A stretch of 64,000 nucleotides of DNA from Megalopta genalis (Eukaryota; Arthropoda; Insecta; Hymenoptera; Halictidae). Both the position numbers and the translations under genes were made by a program. The number at the start of each line of letters is the position of its first letter. The first letter of the stretch is position 1. The notes under the pieces were generated by a model. The model did not search any database, had not been told where the DNA came from, and worked only from the letters and a program-made list of their open reading frames with translations. This document shows, one piece after another, positions 12,929 to 27,398 of the stretch. The DNA lies in the NCBI RefSeq assembly GCF_051020955.1, contig NW_027477080.1, positions 1-64,000 on the forward strand, in the 5' to 3' direction.

Positions 12929-13639
12929 TTCAAACCCATGCGATCAAATGATTTAGGTTCAGTTACTTGCAATACATTGATATTGCTTCAAATGCAGGCG
13001 AAACTAACGAGTTAGCTTCAAATCCATGCGAAATACATGATTTAGCTTCAAACACTTGGGATATAAGTGATATATCTTCAAATACAGGCGAAACGAACGA
13101 GTTAGCTTCAAATCCATGCAAAACACATGATTTAGCTGCAAATCAATGCGATGTAAAAGGTTTAGCTTCAAATCCAAGCGAAACACATGATTTAGCATCA
13201 GATACTTGCGATATAACTGAAATAGCTTCAAATGCAGGGGAAACAAACGAGTTAGCATCAAATCCATGCAAAACACATGATTTAGCTTCAAATCAAAGCG
13301 ACGTAGAAGGTATAGCTTCAAATCCAATCGAAACACATGATTAAGCTTCAAATCAATGCGATGTAGAAGGTTTTGCTTCAAATCCATGAGACAAAAAGGA
13401 TTTAGATTCAGATACTTGCGATATAAGTGATACAGCTTTAAATGCAAACGAAACAAACGAGTTAGCTTCCAATCCAAGCAAATCACATGATTTAGCTTCA
13501 AATCAATGCGATGTAGAAAGTTCACCTTCAAATCCATGCGACACAAATGATTTAGCTTCAAACACTTGCGACACAAGTGATATAGCATCAAATGCAGCCG
13601 AAACGAACGAGTTAGCTTCAAATCCATGCGAAACACATG

Positions 13640-15325
13640 ATTTAGCTGCAAATCAATGCGATGTAGAATGTTTAGCTTCAAATCCATGGGAAAAAAATGA
13701 TTTAGCTTCAGATACTAGCGATACAAGTGATATAGCTTCAAATGCAGACGAAATTAACGAGTTAGCTTCAAATCCATGCAGAACACATGATTAAGCTTCG
13801 AATCAATGCTATGTAGAAGGTTATGTCAAGGTAGCTTCAAGTCCATGCGAAACAAATGATTTAGTATCAGATACTTGCGATACAACTGATATAGCTTCAA
13901 ATGCAGGGGAAACAAACGAGTTAGGATAAAATCCATGCAAAACACATGATTTAGCTTCAAATCAATGCGATGTAGAAGGTTTAGCTTCAAATCCATGCGA
14001 AACAAATGATTTAGCTTCAAACACTTGTGATATAAGTGGAATAGCTGCAAATGCAGACGAATCAAACGGGATAGCTTCAAAATCCATGCGATACATGTCA
14101 TTTAGCTTCAAATCGATACGATGTAGAATGTTTAGCTTCAAATCCATGCGAAAAAAATGATTTAGCTTCAAACACTTGCGATATAAGTGATATAGCATCA
14201 AATGCAGGCGAAACGAACGAGTTAGCTTCAAATCCATGCGAAACACATGATTTAGCTGCTAATCAATGCGATGTAGAATGGTTAGCTTCAAATCCATGCG
14301 AAAAAAATGATTTAGCTTCAGATACTAGCGATACAAGTGATATAGCTTCAAATGCAGACGAAAGTAACGAGTTAGCTTCAAATCCATGCGAAACACATGA
14401 TTAAGCTTCAAATCAATGCTATGTAGAAGGTTTAGCTTCAAATCCTTGCGACACATATGATTTAGCTTCAGATACTTGCGGTACAAGTGATATAGCTTCA
14501 AATGCAGACGGAAACAAACGAGTTAGCTTCATATCCAAGCGAAACACATGATTTAGCTTTAAATCAATACGATGTAGAAGGTTTAGCTTCAAATCCATGC
14601 AAAACAAATGATTTAGCTTCAAACACTTGGGATATAAGTGATATAGCTTCAAATGCAGGCAAAACAAACGAGTTAGCTTCAAATCCAAACGAATCACATA
14701 ATTTAGCTTCAAATCAATGCGATGTAGAAGGTTTAGCTTGAAATCCATGCGAAACAAATGATTTAACATCAGATAGTTGCGATATAAGTGATATAGTTTC
14801 AATTGCAGGGGAAGCAAACGAGTTAGCTTCAAATCCATGCGAAACACACGATTTAGCTTCAAATCAATGCGATGTAGTAGGTTTAGCTTCAAATCCATGC
14901 GAACAAATGATTTACCTACAAACTCTTGGGATATAAGTGATATAGCAGGAAATGCAGACGAATCAAACGGGGAAGCTCCAAAATCCATGCGATACATATC
15001 ATTTAACTTCAAATCGATACGAAGTAGAAGGCTTAGCTTCAAATCCATGCGAAACAAATGATTTAGGTTCAGTTACTTGCGATACATTGATATTGCTTCA
15101 AATGCAGGCGAAACTAACGAGTTAGCTTTAAATCCATGCGAAACACATGATTTAGCTTCAAACACTTGGGATATAAGTGATATAGCTTCAAATACAGGCG
15201 AAACGAACGAGTTAGCTTCAAATCCCTGCGAAACACATGATTTACCTACAAACCCTTGGGATATAAGTGATATAGCAGGAAATGCAGACGAATCAAACGG
15301 GGAAGCTCCAAAATCCATGCGATAC
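13640..15325. repeat. Block similar to 26125-27810 (offset 12485)
   Basis: About 1.7 kb matches 26125-27810. Shared rare variants include CCATGGGAAAAAAATG, CATGCAGAACACATG and ATACATGTCATTTAGC. Part of it (14124-15325) also matches 19301-20502 at offset 5177, so this piece exists in three places. Confidence 0.85.
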
Positions 15326-15367
15326 ATATCATTTAACTTCAAATCGATACGAAGTAGAAGGCTTAGC
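14914..15367. repeat. LPTN cassette pair 4 (14914 and 15244)
   Basis: The pair is spaced 330 bp; the second member carries AAACCCTTGG. Unlike pairs 1, 3, 5 and 8, there is no GCCTGGCATATAAG monomer 139 bp upstream. The CACACGATTTAGC HOR joins directly to the cassette, as also at 20091 and 27399. Confidence 0.9.
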
Positions 15368-16961
15368 TTCAAATCCATGCGATCAAATGATTTAGGTTCA
15401 GTTACTTGCAATACATTGATATTGCTTCAAATGCAGGCGAAACTAACGAGTTAGCTTCAAATCCATGCGAAATACATGATTTAGCTTCAAACACTTGGGA
15501 TATAAGTGATATATCTTCAAATACAGGCGAAACGAACGAGTTAGCTTCAAATCCATGCAAAACACATGATTTAGCTGCAAATCAATGCGATGTAAAAGGT
15601 TTAGCTTCAAATCCAAGCGAAACACATGATTTAGCATCAGATACTTGCGATATAACTGAAATAGCTTCAAATGCAGGGGAAACAAACGAGTTAGCATCAA
15701 ATCCATGCAATACACATGATTTAGCTTCAAATCAAAGCGACGTAGAAGGTATAGCTTCAAATCCAATCGAAACACATGATTAAGCTTCAAATCAATGCGA
15801 TGTAGAAGGTTTTGCTTCAAATCAATGAGACAAAAAGGATTTAGATTCAGATACTTGCGATATAAGTGATACAGCTTTAAATGCAAACGAAACAAACGAG
15901 TTAGCTTCCAATCCAAGCAAATCACATGATTTAGCTTCAAATCAATGCGATGTAGAAAGTTCACCTTCAAATCCATGCGACACAAATGATTTAGCTTCAA
16001 ACACTTGCGACACAAGTGATATAGCATCAAATGCAGCCGAAACGAACGAGTTAGCTTCAAATCCATGCGAAACACATGATTTAGCTGCAAATCAATGCGA
16101 TGTAGAATGTTTAGCTTCAAATCCATGCGAAAAAAATGATTTAGCTTCAGATACTAGCGATACAAGTGATATAGCTTCAAATGCAGACGAAACTAACGAG
16201 TTAGCTTCAAATCCATGCAAAACACATGATTAAGCTTCGAATCAATGCTATGTAGAAGGTTATGTCAAGGTAGCTTCAAGTCCATGCGAAACAAATGATT
16301 TAGTATCAGATACTTGCGATACAACTGATATAGCTTCAAATGCAGGGGAAACAAACGAGTTAGGATAAAATCCATGCAAAACACATGATTTAGCTTCAAA
16401 TCAATGCGATGTAGAAGGTTTAGCTTCAAATCCATGCGAAACAAATGATTTAGCTTCAAACACTTGTGATATAAGTGGTATAGCTGCAAATGCAGACGAA
16501 TCAAACGGGATAGCTTCAAAATACATGCGATACATATCATTTAGCTTCAAATCGATACGATGTAGAAGGATTAGCTTCAAATCCAAACGAATCACATAAT
16601 TTAGCTTCAAATCAATGCGATGTAGAAGGTTTAGCTTGAAATCCATGCGAAACAAATGATTTAACATCAGATAGTTGCGATATAAGTGATATAGTTTCAA
16701 TTGCAGGGGAAGCAAACGAGTTAGCTTCAAATCCATGCGAAACACACGATTTAGCTTGAAATCAATGCGATTTAGAAGGTTTAACTTCAAACCGAGGCGA
16801 AACAAATAATTTACTTTCAAATGCCTGGCATATAAGTGATATAGCTTCAAATGCAGACGAAACAGACGTGTTAGCTTCAAATCCATGCGAAACACATGAT
16901 TTAGCTGCAAATCAATGCGCTGTAGTAGGTTTAGCTTCAAATCCATGCGAACAAATGATTT

Positions 16962-17415
16962 ACCTACAAACTCTTGGGATATAAGTGATATAGCAGGAAA
17001 TGCAGACGAATCAAACGGGGAAGCTCCAAAATCCATGCGATACATATCATTTAACTTCAAATCGATACGAAGTAGAAGGCTTAGCTTCAAATCCATGCGA
17101 AACAAATGATTTAGGTTCAGTTACTTGCGATACATTGATATTGCTTCAAATGCAGGCGAAACTAACGAGTTAGCTTTAAATCCATGCGAAACACATGATT
17201 TAGCTTCAAACACTTGGGATATAAGTGATATAGCTTCAAATACAGGCGAAACGAACGAGTTAGCTTCAAATCCCTGCGAAACACATGATTTACCTACAAA
17301 CTCTTGGGATATAAGTGATATAGCAGGAAATGCAGACGAATCAAACGGGGAAGCTCCAAAATCCATGCGATACATATCATTTAACTTCAAATCGATACGA
17401 AGTAGAAGGCTTAGC
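16962..17415. repeat. LPTN cassette pair 5 (16962 and 17292)
   Basis: The pair is spaced 330 bp and is the duplicate of pair 3 at offset 6055. GCCTGGCATATAAG lies about 140 bp upstream (16823). Confidence 0.9.
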
Positions 17416-18859
17416 TTCAAACCCATGCGATCAAATGATTTAGGTTCAGTTACTTGCAATACATTGATATTGCTTCAAATGCAGGCGAAACTAACGAGTT
17501 AGCTTCAAATCCATGCGAAATACATGATTTAGCTTCAAACACTTGGGATATAAGTGATATATCTTCAAATACAGGCGAAACGAACGAGTTAGCTTCAAAT
17601 CCATGCAAAACACATGATTTAGCTGCAAATCAATGCGATGTAAAAGGTTTAGCTTCAAATCCAAGCGAAACACATGATTTAGCATCAGATACTTGCGATA
17701 TAACTGAAATAGCTTCAAATGCAGGGGAAACAAACGAGTTAGCATCAAATCCATGCAAAACACATGATTTAGCTTCAAATCAAAGCGACGTAGAAGGTAT
17801 AGCTTCAAATCCAATCGAAACACATGATTAAGCTTCAAATCAATGCGATGTAGAAGGTTTTGCTTCAAATCAATGAGACAAAAAGGATTTAGATTCAGAT
17901 ACTTGCGATATAAGTGATACAGCTTTAAATGCAAACGAAACAAACGAGTTAGCTTCCAATCCAAGCAAATCACATGATTTAGCTTCAAATCAATGCGATG
18001 TAGAAAGTTCACCTTCAAATCCATGCGACACAAATGATTTAGCTTCAAACACTTGCGACACAAGTGATATAGCATCAAATGCAGCCGAAACGAACGAGTT
18101 AGCTTCAAATCCATGCAAAACACATGATTAAGCTTCGAATCAATGCTATGTAGAAGGTTATGTCAAGGTAGCTTCAAGTCCATGCGAAACAAATGATTTA
18201 GTATCAGATACTTGCGATACAACTGATATAGCTTCAAATGCAGGGGAAACAAACGAGTTAGGATAAAATCCATGCAAAACACATGATTTAGCTTCAAATC
18301 AATGCGATGTAGAAGGTTTAGCTTCAAATCCATGCGAAACAAATGATTTAGCTTCAAACACTTGTGATATAAGTGGTATGGCTGCAAATGCAGACGAATC
18401 AAACGGGATAGCTTCAAAATACATGCGATACATATCATTTAGCTTCAAATCGATACGATGTAGAAGGATTAGCTTCAAATCCAAACGAATCACATAATTT
18501 AGCTTCAAATCAATGCGATGTAGAAGGTTTAGCTTGAAATCCATGCGAAACAAATGATTTAACATCAGATAGTTGCGATATAAGTGATATAGTTTCAATT
18601 GCAGGGGAAGCAAACGAGTTAGCTTCAAATCCATGCGAAACACACGATTTAGCTTGAAATCAATGCGATTTAGAAGGTTTAACTTCAAACCGAGGCGAAA
18701 CAAATAATTTACTTTCAAATGCCTGGCATATAAGTGATATAGCTTCAAATGCAGACGAAACAGACGTGTTAGCTTCAAATCCATGCGAAACACATGATTT
18801 AGCTGCAAATCAATGCGCTGTAGTAGGTTTAGCTTCAAATCCATGCGAACAAATGATTT

Positions 18860-19313
18860 ACCTACAAACTCTTGGGATATAAGTGATATAGCAGGAAATG
18901 CAGACGAATCAAACGGGGAAGCTCCAAAATCCATGCGATACATATCATTTAACTTCAAATCGATACGAAGTAGAAGGCTTAGCTTCAAATCCATGCGAAA
19001 CAAATGATTTAGGTTCAGTTACTTGCGATACATTGATATTGCTTCAAATGCAGGCGAAACTAACGAGTTAGCTTTAAATCCATGCGAAACACATGATTTA
19101 GCTTCAAACACTTGGGATATAAGTGATATAGCTTCAAATACAGGCGAAACGAACGAGTTAGCTTCAAATCCCTGCGAAACACATGATTTACCTACAAACT
19201 CTTGGGATATAAGTGATATAGCAGGAAATGCAGACGAATCAAACGGGGAAGCTCCAAAATCCATGCGATACATATCATTTAACTTCAAATCGATACGAAG
19301 TAGAATGTTTAGC
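18860..19313. repeat. LPTN cassette pair 6, recombinant end (18860 and 19190)
   Basis: The pair is spaced 330 bp. The second member changes at 19301 from the expected TAGAAGGCTTAGC to TAGAATGTTTAGC, which is where the 19301-24923 block begins. This is a visible junction between two array segments. Confidence 0.9.
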
Positions 19314-20090
19314 TTCAAATCCATGCGAAAAAAATGATTTAGCTTCAAACACTTGCGATATAAGTGATATAGCATCAAATGCAGGCGAAACGAACGAGTT
19401 AGCTTCAAATCCATGCGAAACACATGATTTAGCTGCTAATCAATGCGATGTAGAATGGTTAGCTTCAAATCCATGCGAAAAAAATGATTTAGCTTCAGAT
19501 ACTAGCGATACAAGTGATATAGCTTCAAATGCAGACGAAAGTAACGAGTTAGCTTCAAATCCATGCGAAACACATGATTAAGCTTCAAATCAATGCTATG
19601 TAGAAGGTTTAGCTTCAAATCCTTGCGACACATATGATTTAGCTTCAGATACTTGCGGTACAAGTGATATAGCTTCAAATGCAGACGGAAACAAACGAGT
19701 TAGCTTCATATCCAAGCGAAACACATGATTTAGCTTTAAATCAATACGATGTAGAAGGTTTAGCTTCAAATCCATGCAAAACAAATGATTTAGCTTCAAA
19801 CACTTGGGATATAAGTGATATAGCTTCAAATGCAGGCAAAACAAACGAGTTAGCTTCAAATCCAAACGAATCACATAATTTAGCTTCAAATCAATGCGAT
19901 GTAGAAGGTTTAGCTTGAAATCCATGCGAAACAAATGATTTAACATCAGATAGTTGCGATATAAGTGATATAGTTTCAATTGCAGGGGAAGCAAACGAGT
20001 TAGCTTCAAATCCATGCGAAACACACGATTTAGCTTCAAATCAATGCGATGTAGTAGGTTTAGCTTCAAATCCATGCAAACAAATGATTT

Positions 20091-20544
20091 ACCTACAAAC
20101 TCTTGGGATATAAGTGATATAGCAGGAAATGCAGACGAATCAAACGGGGAAGCTCCAAAATCCATGCGATACATATCATTTAACTTCAAATCGATACGAA
20201 GTAGAAGGCTTAGCTTCAAATCCATGCGAAACAAATGATTTAGGTTCAGTTACTTGCGATACATTGATATTGCTTCAAATGCAGGCGAAACTAACGAGTT
20301 AGCTTTAAATCCATGCGAAACACATGATTTAGCTTCAAACACTTGGGATATAAGTGATATAGCTTCAAATACAGGCGAAACGAACGAGTTAGCTTCAAAT
20401 CCCTGCGAAACACATGATTTACCTACAAACCCTTGGGATATAAGTGATATAGCAGGAAATGCAGACGAATCAAACGGGGAAGCTCCAAAATCCATGCGAT
20501 ACATATCATTTAGCTTCAAATCGATACGATGTAGAAGTTTTGGT
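20091..20544. repeat. LPTN cassette pair 7 (20091 and 20421)
   Basis: The pair is spaced 330 bp. The second member ends differently, with CATTTAGCTTCAAATCGATA and GTAGAAGTTTTGG, the same ending as 27729. This marks a fusion of a cassette with a different F-type monomer. Confidence 0.9.
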
Positions 20545-22076
20545 TTCAAATCCATGCGAAACATATGATTTAGTTTTAAACACTTGCGATATAAGTGATA
20601 TAGCATCAAATGCAGACGAAACGAACGAGTTAGCTTCAAATCCATGCGATACACATGATTTAGCTGTAAATCAATGCGATGTAGAAGGTTTAGTTACAAA
20701 TCCATGCGAAACAAATGATTTAGCATCAGATACTTGCGATATAACTGATATAGCTTCAAATGCAGGGGAAACAAACGAGTTAGCATCAAATCCATGCAAA
20801 ACACATGATTTAGCTGCAAATCAATGCGATTTAAAAGGTTTAGCTTCAAATCTATGATCTATGCGAAACAAGTGATTTAGCATCAGATACTTGCGATATA
20901 ACTGATATACCTTCAAATGCAGGGGAAACAAACGAGTTAGCATAAAATCCATGCAAAACACATGATTTAGCTTCAAATCAATGCGATGTAGAAGGTTTAG
21001 CTTCAAATCCATGCGAAACAAATGATTTAGCTTCAGATACTTGCGATATAACTGATATATCTTCAAATGCAGGGGAAACGAACGAGTCAGCATAAAATCC
21101 GCGCAAAACACATGATTTAGCTGCAAATCAATGCGATGTAGAATGTTAGCTTCAAATCCATGCGAATCAAATGATTTAGCATCAGATACTTGCGATATAA
21201 CTGATATAGCTTCAAATGCAGGGGAAACGAACGAGTTAGCATCAAATCCGCGCAAAACACATGATTTAGCTGCAAATCAATGCGATGTAGAATGTTAGCT
21301 TCAAATCCATGCGAAAGAAATGATTTAGCTTCAGATACTAGCGATACAAGTGATATAGCTTCAAATGCAGACGAAAGTAACGAGTTAGCTTCAAATCCAT
21401 GCGAAACACATGATCAAGCTTCAAATCAATGCTATGTAGAAGGTTTAGCTTCAAATCCTTGCGACACATATGATTTAGCTTCAGATACTTGCGGTACAAG
21501 TGATATAGCTTCAAATGCAGACGGAAACAAACGAGTTAGCTTCATATCCAAGCGAAACACATGATTTAGCTTTAAATCAATACGATGTAGAAGGTTTAGC
21601 TTCAAATCCATGCAAAACAAATGATTTAGCTTCAAACACTTGGGATATAAGTGATATAGCTTCAAATGCAGGCAAAACAAACGAGTTAGCTTCAAATCCA
21701 AACGAATCACATAATTTAGCTTCAAATCAATGCGATGTAGAAGGTTTAGCTTGAAATCCATGCGAAACAAATGATTTAACATCAGATAGTTGCGATATAA
21801 GTGATATAGTTTCAATTGCAGGGGAAGCAAACGAGTTAGCTTCAAATCCATGCGAAACACACGATTTAGCTTCAAATCAATGCGATTTAGAAGGTTTAAC
21901 TTCAAACCGAGGCGAAACAAATAATTTACTTTCAAATGCCTGGCATATAAGTGATATAGCTTCAAATGCAGACGAAACAGACGTGTTAGCTTCAAATCCA
22001 TGCGAAACACATGATTTAGCTGCAAATCAATGCGATGTAGTAGGTTTAGCTTCAAATCCATGCGAACAAATGATTT

Positions 22077-22530
22077 ACCTACAAACTCTTGGGATATAAG
22101 TGATATAGCAGGAAATGCAGACGAATCAAACGGGGAAGCTCCAAAATCCATGCGATACATATCATTTAACTTCAAATCGAAACGAAGTAGAAGGCTTAGC
22201 TTCAAATCCATGCGAAACAAATGATTTAGGTTCAGTTACTTGCGATACATTGATATTGCTTCAAATGCAGGCGAAACTAACGAGTTAGCTTTAAATCCAT
22301 GCGAAACACATGATTTAGCTTCAAACACTTGGGATATAAGTGATATAGCTTCAAATACAGGCGAAACGAACGAGTTAGCTTCAAATCCCTGCGAAACACA
22401 TGATTTACCTACAAACTCTTGGGATATAAGTGATATAGCAGGAAATGCAGACGAATCAAACGGGGAAGCTCCAAAATCCATGCGATACATATCATTTAAC
22501 TTCAAATCGATACGAAGTAGAAGGCTTAGC
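22077..22530. repeat. LPTN cassette pair 8 (22077 and 22407)
   Basis: The pair is spaced 330 bp. The first member has CGAAACGAAGTAG where others have CGATACGAAGTAG; this change is shared with 29379, its duplicate. GCCTGGCATATAAG lies 139 bp upstream. Confidence 0.9.
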
Positions 22531-25467
22531 TTCAAATCCATGCGATCAAATGATTTAGGTTCAGTTACTTGCAATACATTGATATTGCTTCAAATGCAGG
22601 CGAAACTAACGAGTTAGCTTCAAATCCATGCGAAATACATGATTTAGCTTCAAACACTTGGGATATAAGTGATATATCTTCAAATACAGGCGAAACGAAC
22701 GAGTTAGCTTCAAATCCATGCAAAACACATGATTTAGCTGCAAATCAATGCGATGTAAAAGGTTTAGCTTCAAATCCACGCGAAACACATGATTTAGCAT
22801 CAGATACTTGCGATATAACTGAAATAGCTTCAAATGCAGGGGAAACAAGCGAGTTAGCATCAAATCCATGCAAAACACATGATTTAGCTTCAAATCAAAG
22901 CGATGTAGAAGGTATAGCTTCAAATCCAATCGAAACACATGATTAAGCTTCAAATCAATGCGATGTAGAAGGTTTTGCTTCAAATCCATGAGACAAAAAG
23001 GATTTAGATTCAGATACTTGCGACATGAGTGATATAGCATCAAATGCAGCCGAAACGAACGAGTTAGCATCAAATCCATGCAAAACACATGATTTAGCTG
23101 CAAATCAATGCGATGTAAAAGGTTTAGCTTCAAATCCATGCGAAACAAGTGATTTAGCATCAGATACTTGCGATATAACTGATATACCTTCAAATGCAGG
23201 GGAAACAAACGAGTTAGCATAAAATCCATGCAAAACACATGATTTAGCTTCAAATCAATGCGATGTAGAAGGTTTAGCTTCAAATCCATGCGAAACAAAT
23301 GATTTAGCTTCAGATACTTGCGATATAACTGATATATCTTCAAATGCAGGGGAAACGAACGAGTTAGCATCAAATCCGCGCAAAACACATGATTTAGCTG
23401 CAAATCAATGCGATGTAGAATGTTAGCTTCAAATCCATTCGCATCAAATGATTTAGCATCAGATACTTGCGATATAACTGATATAGCTTCAAATGCAGGG
23501 GAAACAAACGAGTTAGCATCAAATCCATGCAAAACACATGATTTAGCTGCAAATCAATGCGATGTAAAAGGTGTAGCTTCAAATCCAAACGAAACACATG
23601 ATTTAGCATCAGATACTTGCGATATAACTGAAATAGCTTCAAATGCAGGGGAAACAAACGAGTTAGCATCAAATCGATGCAAAAACACATGATTTAGCTT
23701 CAAATCAAAGCGATGTAGAAGGTATAGCTTCAAATCCAATCGAAACACATGATTAAGCTTCAAATCAATGCGATGTAGAAGGTTTAGCTTCAAATCCATG
23801 CGAAACAAATGATTTAGCTTCAAACACTTGTGATATAAGTGGAATAGCTGCAAATGCAGACGAATCAAACGGGATAGCTTCAAAATCCATGCGATACATA
23901 TCATTTAGCTTCAAATCGATACGATGCAGAAGGTTTAGCTTCAAATCCATTTGAAACAAATGATTTAGCCTTAAACACTTGCGATATAAGTGATATAGCT
24001 TCAAATGCAGACGAAACTAACGAGTTAGCTTCAAATCCATGCGAAACACATGATTAAGCTTCAAATCAATGCTATGTAGAAGGTTTAGCTTCAAATCCAT
24101 GCGAAACAAATGATTTAGCATCAGATACTTGCGATATAACTGATATAGCTTCAAATGCAGGGGAAACAAACGAGTTAGCATAAAATCAATGCAAAACACA
24201 TGATATAGCTTCAAATCAATGCGATGTAGAAGGTTTAGCTTCAAATCCATGCGAAACAAATGATTTAGCTTCAAACACTTGTGATATAAGTGGTATAGCT
24301 GCAAATGCAGACGAATCAAACGGGATAGCTTCAAAATCCATGCGATACATATCATTTAGCTTCAAATCGATACGATGTAGAAGTTTTGGTTTCAAATCCA
24401 TGCGAAACATATGATTTAGTTTTAAACACTTGCGATATAAGTGATATAGCATCAAATGCAGACGAATCAAACCAGTTAGCTTCAATTCCTTGCGAAACAC
24501 ATGATTTAGCAACAAATCAATGCGAAGTGTAAGGTTAAGCTTCAAATCCATGCGAAACACATGAATTAGCTTCAAACCCATGCAAAACACATGATTTAGC
24601 ATCAAATCAATGCGATGTAGAAGGTTTTGCATCAAATCCATGAGACACAAATGATTTAGATTCAGATACTTGCGATATAAGTGATACAGCTTCAAATGCA
24701 GACGAAACAAACGAGTTAGCTTCAAATCCATGCGAAACACATGATCAAGCTTCAAATAAATGCTATGTAGAAGGTTTAGCTTCAAATCCTTGCGACACAA
24801 ATGATTTAGCTTCAGATACTTGCTATATAACTGAAATAGCTTCAAATGCAGGGGAAACAAACGAGTTAGCATGAAATCGATGCAAAACACATGATTTAGC
24901 TTCAAATCAAAGCGATGTAGAAGGTATAGCTTCAAATCCAATCGAAACACATGATTAAGCTTCAAATCAATGCGATGTAGAAGGTTTAGCTTCAAATCCA
25001 TGCGAAACAAATGATTTAGCTTCAAACACTTGCGATATAAGTGGAATAGCTGCAAATGCAGACGAATCAAACGGGATAGCTTCAAAATCCATGCGATACA
25101 TATCATTTAGCTTCAAATCGATACGATGTAGAAGGTTTAGCTTCAAATCCATGCGAAACAAATGATTTAGCCTTAAACACTTGCGATATAAGTGATATAG
25201 CTTCAAATGCAGACGAAACTAACGAGTTAGCTTCAAATCCATGCGAAACACATGATTAAGCTTCAAATCAATGCTCTGTAGAAGGCTTAGCTTCAAATCC
25301 ATGCGAAACACATGATTTAGCTTCAAAAACTTGGGATATAAGTGATATAGCTTCAAATACAGGCAAAACGAACGAGTTAGCTTCAAATCCCTGCGAAACA
25401 CATGATTTAGCTGCAAATCAATGCGATGTAGAAGGTTTAGCTTCAAATCCATGCGAACAAATGATTT

Positions 25468-25923
25468 ACCTACAAACTCTTGGGATATAAGTGATATAGC
25501 AGGAAATGCAGACGAATCAAACGGGGAAGCTCCAAAATCCATGCGATACATATCATTTAACTTCAAATCGATACGAAGTAGAAGGCTTAGCTTCAAATCC
25601 ATGCGAAACAAATGATTTAGGTTCAGTTACTTGCGATACATTGATATTGCTTCAAATGCAGGCGAAACTAACGAGTTAGCTTTAAATCCATGCGAAACAC
25701 ATGATTTAGCTTCAAACACTTGGGATATAAGTGATATAGCTTCAAATACAGGCGAAACGAACGAGTTAGCTTCAAATCCCTGCGAAACACATGATTTACC
25801 TAGACAAACTCTTGGGATATAAGTGATATAGCAGGAAATGCAGACGAATCAAACGGGGAAGCTCCAAAATCCATGCGATACATATCATTTAACTTCAAAT
25901 CGATACGAAGTAGAAGGCTTAGC
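25468..25923. repeat. LPTN cassette pair 9 (25468 and 25798)
   Basis: The pair is spaced 330 bp. The second member has a private two-base insertion, CCTAGACAAACTC for CCTACAAACTC, not seen in any other copy. Confidence 0.9.
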
Positions 25924-27398
25924 TTCAAACCCATGCGATCAAATGATTTAGGTTCAGTTACTTGCAATACATTGATATTGCTTCAAATGCAGGCGAAACT
26001 AACGAGTTAGCTTCAAATCCATGCGAAATACATGATTTAGCTTCAAACACTTGGGATATAAGTGATATATCTTCAAATACAGGCGAAACGAACGAGTTAG
26101 CTTCAAATCCATGCAAAACACATGATTTAGCTGCAAATCAATGCGATGTAGAATGTTTAGCTTCAAATCCATGGGAAAAAAATGATTTAGCTTCAGATAC
26201 TAGCGATACAAGTGATATAGCTTCAAATGCAGACGAAACTAACGAGTTAGCTTCAAATCCATGCAGAACACATGATTAAGCTTCGAATCAATGCTATGTA
26301 GAAGGTTATGTCAAGGTAGCTTCAAGTCCATGCGAAACAAATGATTTAGTATCAGATACTTGCGATACAACTGATATAGCTTCAAATGCAGGGGAAACAA
26401 ACGAGTTAGGATAAAATCCATGCAAAACACATGATTTAGCTTCAAATCAATGCGATGTAGAAGGTTTAGCTTCAAATCCATGCGAAACAAATGATTTAGC
26501 TTCAAACACTTGTGATATAAGTGGAATAGCTGCAAATGCAGACGAATCAAACGGGATAGCTTCAAAATCCATGCGATACATGTCATTTAGCTTCAAATCG
26601 ATACGATGTAGAATGTTTAGCTTCAAATCCATGCGAAAAAAATGATTTAGCTTCAAACACTTGCGATATAAGTGATATAGCATCAAATGCAGGCGAAACG
26701 AACGAGTTAGCTTCAAATCCATGCGAAACACATGATTTAGCTGCTAATCAATGCGATGTAGAATGGTTAGCTTCAAATCCATGCGAAAAAAATGATTTAG
26801 CCTCAGATACTAGCGATACAAGTGATATAGCTTCAAATGCAGACGAAAGTAACGAGTTAGCTTCAAATCCATGCGAAACACATGATTAAGCTTCAAATCA
26901 ATGCTATGTAGAAGGTTTAGCTTCAAATCCTTGCGACACATATGATTTAGCTTCAGATACTTGCGGTACAAGTGATATAGCTTCAAATGCAGACGGAAAC
27001 AAACGAGTTAGCTTCATATCCAAGCGAAACACATGATTTAGCTTTAAATCAATACGATGTAGAAGGTTTAGCTTCAAATCCATGCAAAACAAATGATTTA
27101 GCTTCAAACACTTGGGATATAAGTGATATAGCTTCAAATGCAGGCAAAACAAACGAGTTAGCTTCAAATCCAAACGAATCACATAATTTAGCTTCAAATC
27201 AATGCGATGTAGAAGGTTTAGCTTGAAATCCATGCGAAACAAATGATTTAACATCAGATAGTTGCGATATAAGTGATATAGTTTCAATTGCAGGGGAAGC
27301 AAACGAGTTAGCTTCAAATCCATGCGAAACACACGATTTAGCTTCAAATCAATGCGATGTAGTAGGTTTAGCTTCAAATCCATGCGAACAAATGATTT

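Larger units (their letters stand above)
8855..12930. repeat. Block duplication, offset 6055: copy 1
   Basis: About 4.07 kb matches 14910-18985 at a constant offset of 6055 bp with no indel that I can find. By eye I noted only three substitutions: near 8993 (ACAACTG against ACAAATG), near 10700 (TTAGATTG against TTAGCTTG) and near 10830 (CCGTGCG against CCATGCG). The left edge is at the first LPTN cassette and the right edge at the switch to AACCCATGCGATCAAATG. This is a recent segmental duplication inside the array. Confidence 0.9.
14910..18985. repeat. Block duplication, offset 6055: copy 2
   Basis: Counterpart of 8855-12930, including both LPTN pairs (14914/15244 and 16962/17292), the GTTATGTCAAGG markers at about 16259 and 18158, and all intervening HOR variants in the same order. 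Confidence 0.9.
19301..24923. repeat. Block duplication, offset about 7.3 kb: copy 1
   Basis: About 5.6 kb matches 26609-32224. The offset is 7308 bp at the left and 7301 bp at the right, explained by three indels. I found eight differences by eye: a 7-base extra ATCTATG near 20853, one extra A near 23686, one missing A relative to the other copy at 29066, and substitutions near 19493, 20075, 20115, 20648 and 22778. Identity is therefore very high, which implies recent duplication or an assembly duplicate. Confidence 0.9.
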
